This document shows, piece after piece, positions 59,941-64,000 of a stretch of DNA of 64,000 bases (its first letter is position 1; each line of letters starts with the position of its first letter). The DNA comes from Perognathus longimembris pacificus. Taxonomy: Eukaryota > Chordata > Mammalia > Rodentia > Heteromyidae. Where the stretch lies: the NCBI RefSeq assembly GCF_023159225.1, contig NC_063167.1:7037734-7101733 (forward strand). The letters are read 5' to 3'. The notes under the pieces were generated by a model. That model saw only the letters and a program-made list of their open reading frames with translations, was not told the DNA's origin and did not search any database. The position numbers were made by a program, and so were the translations under genes.

Positions 59941-61594
59941 CGGGGGGAGAGAGGAGAAGATTAAAATGGTTTGGCACAAAAATAGTTTGGCACAATAGGA
60001 GGAAAAAGGCAGGAGGGACAGGGAATTTCTTAAATGACACATGTACTACAAGTCGTGTTTTTACAATAGCTGTACGATGGAGGCGCTCTTCTCTCTTCTG
60101 CCACCACAGGCCACACTGAGCTCCCTCCCTCCGAGGCGTGTGTGTTAGAAGGTTCCGGAATGCTGGAAGTCCCCCCGGTGGATCTGGCGCAAGGCTGATG
60201 CCCCCATCTCTCACAACAGCTGCTGTGTAAACCTGAGGGAGATCTGGAGAGTCTCTGATCCTCTCTCTCTTCAAAGTCCAACTTACACAAAGAGGAGGCA
60301 GTGTCCCGTCTCCCTCACCCACCTTCCTGACCTTGGATGGCAGCTGCCAGTGCCTGGTGCCAGGACGAGGGCCAACTGGCAGCAAGTTGGCAGGCAGAGC
60401 ACCCCGGATGGCTGCTCTCATGAGCCAGAAATGCCCTGAGCCATGGCTGCAGCCACTACCAGGACTCCCCCCCGCCCCTCGCAAGCTAGCACCCCTTCCC
60501 CCCCCCAAAGCCCTCCAGCTTCTGCCAGGCCCCCAATGGCAGACAGGACGACAGGGCCCAAGGCGGGCGGGGAAGCCCTTGGTCCCAGGTGGTCCATCTC
60601 TGTAGCAGTGTGGGCGGGGCCTGGGCTCTGCCCCGCCCCCCCCAGACCAGCGTGGCTTCCACTGCACAGAATAAGACCCCGCTAGCCGTGGTTGTGTGGG
60701 GGAGGCCGGAGGATCAGGGCAGAGCCACAGTGCTCCCTCTGGAGAAGCAGAGAGCTAGGAAGAAAGATGGGAAAGACTCCTCACCCAGCAGGAAGAATGG
60801 GGGCGGGGGGTGGGAGGGAGAGATGGAAAAGCTTTCTTCCAAAAGAGCCTTCTAGAAGAACTGCCTGGCATGAGGGCCCAGCTCTGCAGCCAGGTGGGCC
60901 TGGGTGCGGACCCTCAGCTCGCCCCAGTAGTTACCGGTGCTCAGTTGTCTGTTGCTGTGACCGGCAGCAGCCATCCTGCTGCCACGTAGGGGCCGAGCGA
61001 GCAGAGAGCAGGGGACCAGGCACAGCCCGGGCACTGCCTCCTCCCTATGAGCGCCAGCGGCTGGAACCGCTGCTGCTGTTGCTGGAGATGGCGGCCTTCT
61101 GCTAAGCACCTGGAAGGCAGGTTTCGAGAGATGTGCTTCGAGCCAGGAGCAGTAGAGTAGCAGTAGAATGGCCTGGGGCTGGGACCCCACAGCGCGGGCA
61201 GAGCAGGGACCGCCGGGGACCATGGCAACGATCTGAAGAATGGGCCCCAGGGACGCTCACCCTCCTCGGATGGCAGCGTTGGTCTTCCCAGCAGAAGCCG
61301 CGCGGTCGCCTCTTATCCCGCTTTCTGTGAGCCCGAGCTGGCCTTCCTCGCTGAGATCCGGCCCCTCGAGGGCATCTGCTTCACATTCTCTGGGAAGGAT
61401 TTAAAATCGGAGCAGGAACGGATGGCGAGAGAGACGCTGTGGCCCAGGCTGCGGTCAGAGGCTGCACTCGGAGCTGGCAGACGGGCTGGCGGCTAAGCTG
61501 TGACACTGACCTGGGATTCACCAAGCACCTGGGTGCTTTTTGCCTCCCGGCCTCCCACCTCGACTGCAAGAGAAAAACCGAGATCTAAGGGCAG
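59941..61594. other. Unique sequence, no gene seen
   Basis: 1.65 kb without recognised repeats. Frames at 59825-60667 (minus) and 60692-61105 (plus) have no domains or splice borders. A weak AT-rich patch is at 59960-60065. Confidence 0.45.
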
Positions 61595-61700
61595 GCCTTG
61601 GAGGTGTCGCTCAAGTGGTACTGTGCCAGCCTCGAGCAAAAAACCAGCCAAGCAAGAGTGTGCGACCCTGAGTTCAAGCCCCCAGTACGGGCACACCTGC
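61595..61700 (+). mobile_element. Geo module without B1 half
   Basis: 'TTGGAGGTGTCGCTCAAGTG' to 'CCCTGAGTTCAAGCCCCCAG', followed by a short CA-rich tail. Confidence 0.82.
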
Positions 61701-61959
61701 GCACACACACAAAAGACGATGTAAGGACGGCTCTGTGGCTGACTTGAGCCCCGGGGGCAAAGAAAATGCACTGGGGGATGAAGGGGAGAATGCAAGGCTG
61801 AGTCCCTTCTGTCATCACTCTGAGAATCGGAGATTACAGGGAGAAGGCTGTGTTCTCCCCAAATCTGTGCACGGCCACTGGCCTCTGGCTGTGCCCCCGG
61901 CCCACGTGTGCCCTTGGCTTACTTGGATCCTCGTTCCTGATGCTGAGGGCTGGGCAGGC

Positions 61960-62005
61960 CCCACAAGCAATGGACAGACCCGAGTTCAAGTCTCCACCCT
62001 GTCAC
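61960..62005 (+). mobile_element. MIR SINE fragment
   Basis: 'GACCCGAGTTCAAGTCTCCA' and 'CCCTGTCACCTG' fit the MIR B-box region. Confidence 0.45.
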
Positions 62006-62049
62006 CTGTTGGAAAACCCCGATGACCGGTGGGTGTGGCATTGACACCT

Positions 62050-62160
62050 CCATCGCCATCATTCTCCAGATGGGGAAACTGAGGCATTGAGAGGCTAATG
62101 GCTTAATCTCAGGTCCTAGGAAGGCTGAACTTGAACCCTCGTTGATCTGACACCAGGCTG
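62050..62160 (-). mobile_element. MIR SINE
   Basis: 'CTCCAGATGGGGAAACTGAG' through 'CTGACACCAGGCTGCTCTG' is a long reverse MIR match. It is next to and opposite the fragment above. Confidence 0.75.
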
Positions 62161-62384
62161 CTCTGTTGGCAATCACATACATAGCCCAGTCGGGAAGCTG
62201 GTGGATGCTAGGGTGGGGGTGGGGAAGGGGGGTCCCCTAAGTCTCATTGCTCAGATCCTGCCCCAGTTCAGAGCTGTCATTGTGTCCCTGCCTGGCTGCC
62301 ACTCCAGCCCTGACCCAGCTCCATTGAAGCTTCACCCCGGACATAGGAGGAGCTTCGGTGTGGGGAGGAGCCAGGCACCCTGGG

Positions 62385-62490
62385 CTCCAGACTGCAATAA
62401 TGGCCTTGGGCAAGCCCTCCCCTCTTTCTGCCTCAGTTTCCTTCTCTGTCAAATGACTTCGCCTCCAGTGGAATGATAACCTTGGGTCCT
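62385..62490 (+). mobile_element. MIR SINE
   Basis: 'TGGCCTTGGGCAAGCCCTCC' and 'GCCTCAGTTTCCTTCTCTGT' match the MIR core. Confidence 0.75.
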
Positions 62491-62571
62491 TTGGAAGGAA
62501 AGTGAGCAAGCCAATGTTGGGGGAGGGAGAGGCCCCACTGAAGCTCAGTGGCCTGGTAGGCAGTTCACTTG

Positions 62572-62574
<3 letters not shown>

Positions 62575-62625
<51 letters not shown>
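62575..62625. repeat. (CT)n microsatellite
   Basis: About 25 TC units. Confidence 0.97.
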
Positions 62626-62628
<3 letters not shown>

Positions 62629-62718
62629 CTTGGGAAGGGGAGCCTGTACCTGGGTCATCCCCCAGTTGATCACTTTGGCTGAGACTGAGAATGGGTTCTA
62701 TAGTCTTTCTTTCTTTCT

Positions 62719-62958
62719 TTTTGTTTTGGGTCAGTCGTGGGGCTTGAACTCAGGGCCTGGGCGCTGTCCCTGAACTCTTGTGCTCGAGGCTAGCGTTCTA
62801 CTACTACTTGGAGCCACAGTGCCACTTTTGATTTTTGAGTGGTTCACTGGAAATAACATTCTCATGGGGACTTTTCTGCCAGGGCTGGCTTTGAACCGTG
62901 ATCCTCCGATCTCAGCCTCCTGAGCAGTTAGGGTTACGGGCGTGAGTGCACCCAGCCC
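62719..62958 (-). mobile_element. B1-Geo SINE
   Basis: 'TGGGGCTTGAACTCAGGGCC', B1 'TCCGATCTCAGCCTCCTGAG', ending 'GGGCGTGAGTGCACCCAG'. Confidence 0.92.
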
Positions 62959-63439
62959 GCGGTCATCTTTAACATGTGACTTCCCTGCCTTCCTGGAGCT
63001 GGTCCTGGCAAGAACGGGAGACAGAGGAGGCCTGGGGAGGCCGGTGCCCAGGGCCCTGGCGTGCAGGGAGGGGCTGGGGGGGGCACTGAGAAGCAGGAAT
63101 GTGGATCCCAGCTCCCGGCAGGGCCAACTCGCTTGGGCTGGTCCTGCCCTCCCTCTGGCCCTGGGCCTCTGCCGGGCGCCCCCTGCCCCCCCCCAGCCTT
63201 GCCCCCAGAACAGGCTCCACACCTGGCTGGATCCCTGCTAGCACCCCCGCCCCTGGCTCTGCTCCCCCCTCGCCCTGCCCCACGCCCACGCCCATGGTAG
63301 CCCGCCCCATCTTATCTCCCCCTCCCCTCCAGCCTGCAGACTGCATCCCCGTAGGAGGCTCAGGCCTGGGGGCAGGGCAGGCCCGGGATGGGGTGAACCA
63401 CGCCAGGGACAGTGACAGCCCGAGGACCACGCGACCTTA
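62959..63439. other. GC-rich unique sequence
   Basis: Nothing recognised. Confidence 0.45.
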
Positions 63440-63595
63440 CGAGAGCTTTAATTTATTTAATCAATTCCAGCCCCCAGGCCGGGGAAGGAAGACGGCAGGA
63501 TATTAAATCTGTCGCCCTGGCCAATCTGTCATCGGGATGCTGGTGCCCATTGATTCTCCTCCTCCCGCCTTTATTAACTGTCTCCTCCAGGGGCC
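63440..63595. promoter_or_regulatory. AT-rich island, candidate enhancer
   Basis: 'GCTTTAATTTATTTAATCAA', 'GCAGGATATTAAATCTGTCG', 'GGCCAATCTGTCATCGGG', 'CCCATTGATTCTCC' and 'GCCTTTATTAACTGTCTCC'. Includes CTGTC/TGACAG-type and CCATTGATT (PBX-like) words. Sharp borders with GC-rich DNA. Confidence 0.55.
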
Positions 63596-63929
63596 TCGGG
63601 CTCTGCCCAGCCTGCACCAGGCCCAAGAACGGAGAGCAGATTGCAGGGGGAGGGGGGAGGGGGAGGGGGACACAGGGAGCTGGAAGAGGCTTGAGGAGCT
63701 TTCTGGGAACCATTGGACCAAGGAAACTTCCAGAGTCGGAAGGCAGGAGACCTGAAGATCATTTGTACCCCCTGCTCTTCCAATGACAGGTCCGGACGCC
63801 CGTGGTGGGAGGTCAGGGGCAAGGGGGCTGCCTGCCCCGACGGCAGAGGCAGGGAGGGACTGGACTCCAAGGAGCTGGGGCCCAGCCAGTACTCTTCTTG
63901 AGGAACGGCTACATGGGCGTGGTGTGTGG
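63596..63929. other. GC-rich unique sequence
   Basis: Nothing recognised apart from GGGGGA runs at 63645-63670. Confidence 0.45.
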
Positions 63930-64000
63930 TGTCCGCTGGGTACTGCACTAGGTTCCTCTGGCGGCTATAACAATTCAACACAAGGCAGAGGATTATTCTG
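63930..64000. mobile_element. Ancient repeat start, cut by window edge
   Basis: 'GGTTCCTCTGGCGGCTATAA' resembles the start of an old mammalian repeat ('ttcctagggctgctataacaaa'), like 44760-44830. Confidence 0.35.

Noticed and set aside
59825..60667. 280-codon minus-strand ORF
   Set aside because: It runs through a SINE at its 3' end and has no domain.

Overview
The window is mammalian nuclear DNA, and the repeats point to a geomyoid rodent (kangaroo rat, pocket mouse or pocket gopher lineage). About 40 short retroposons share a 3' module with tRNA-like spacing that ends in a 'GCCCTGAGTTCAAGCCCC' type sequence, here called Geo. Most carry a 7SL-derived B1-like left half. One young copy at 30246-30447 has an ID-like tRNA left half (IDL) joined to Geo, with a perfect 13-bp target duplication. 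From memory, IDL-Geo elements are restricted to Geomyoidea; this is family knowledge and was not searched. No bacterial, plasmid or phage features are present.

No protein-coding gene could be supported. The longest open frames lie in tandem repeats (2080-2930, 12972-13395, 42780-44095, 55265-55795) or in GC-rich sequence, where stops are rare by chance. Three short segments with good splice-like borders and an open frame (15397-15477, 30135-30185, 39422-39577), plus a weaker one (27299-27349), are reported as candidate exons only.

Layout: 1-16 kb is GC-rich unique sequence broken by SINEs, a 0.85-kb minisatellite, two LTRs (7226-7733 and 11048-11401), a ~60-bp minisatellite and several AT-rich islands. 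17.7-19.26 kb is a CpG island holding an AT-rich homeodomain-rich element and a 156-bp tandem duplication packed with GC boxes. 19.3-26 kb has SINEs, a long CT tract, three RFX X-box-like sites and a broken gammaretrovirus-like provirus (5' LTR, proline-tRNA primer site and leader, minus strand). 27-42.6 kb is the most repeat-rich part, with ancient LINE-1, MIR and many SINEs. 42.8-44.1 kb is a (TCC)n tract with a 513-bp higher-order duplication. 45.8-46.1 kb is a CpG-dense segment with a near-perfect X-box just upstream of an ATG. 49-64 kb is mostly unique sequence with L2/MIR remnants, a second ATCC-type satellite and the best-looking AT-rich islands (52.3-52.7, 57.6-58.1, 63.4-63.6 kb).

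The most notable large-scale signal is some twenty short AT-rich, repeat-free islands set in GC-rich flanks and dense in homeodomain, MEIS/PBX, GATA, E-box, MEF2, CRE and RFX-like words. Together with candidate CTCF sites, this fits the intron or flank of a developmental regulator gene carrying many conserved non-coding elements. Conservation itself could not be tested here, so all enhancer calls are inference.
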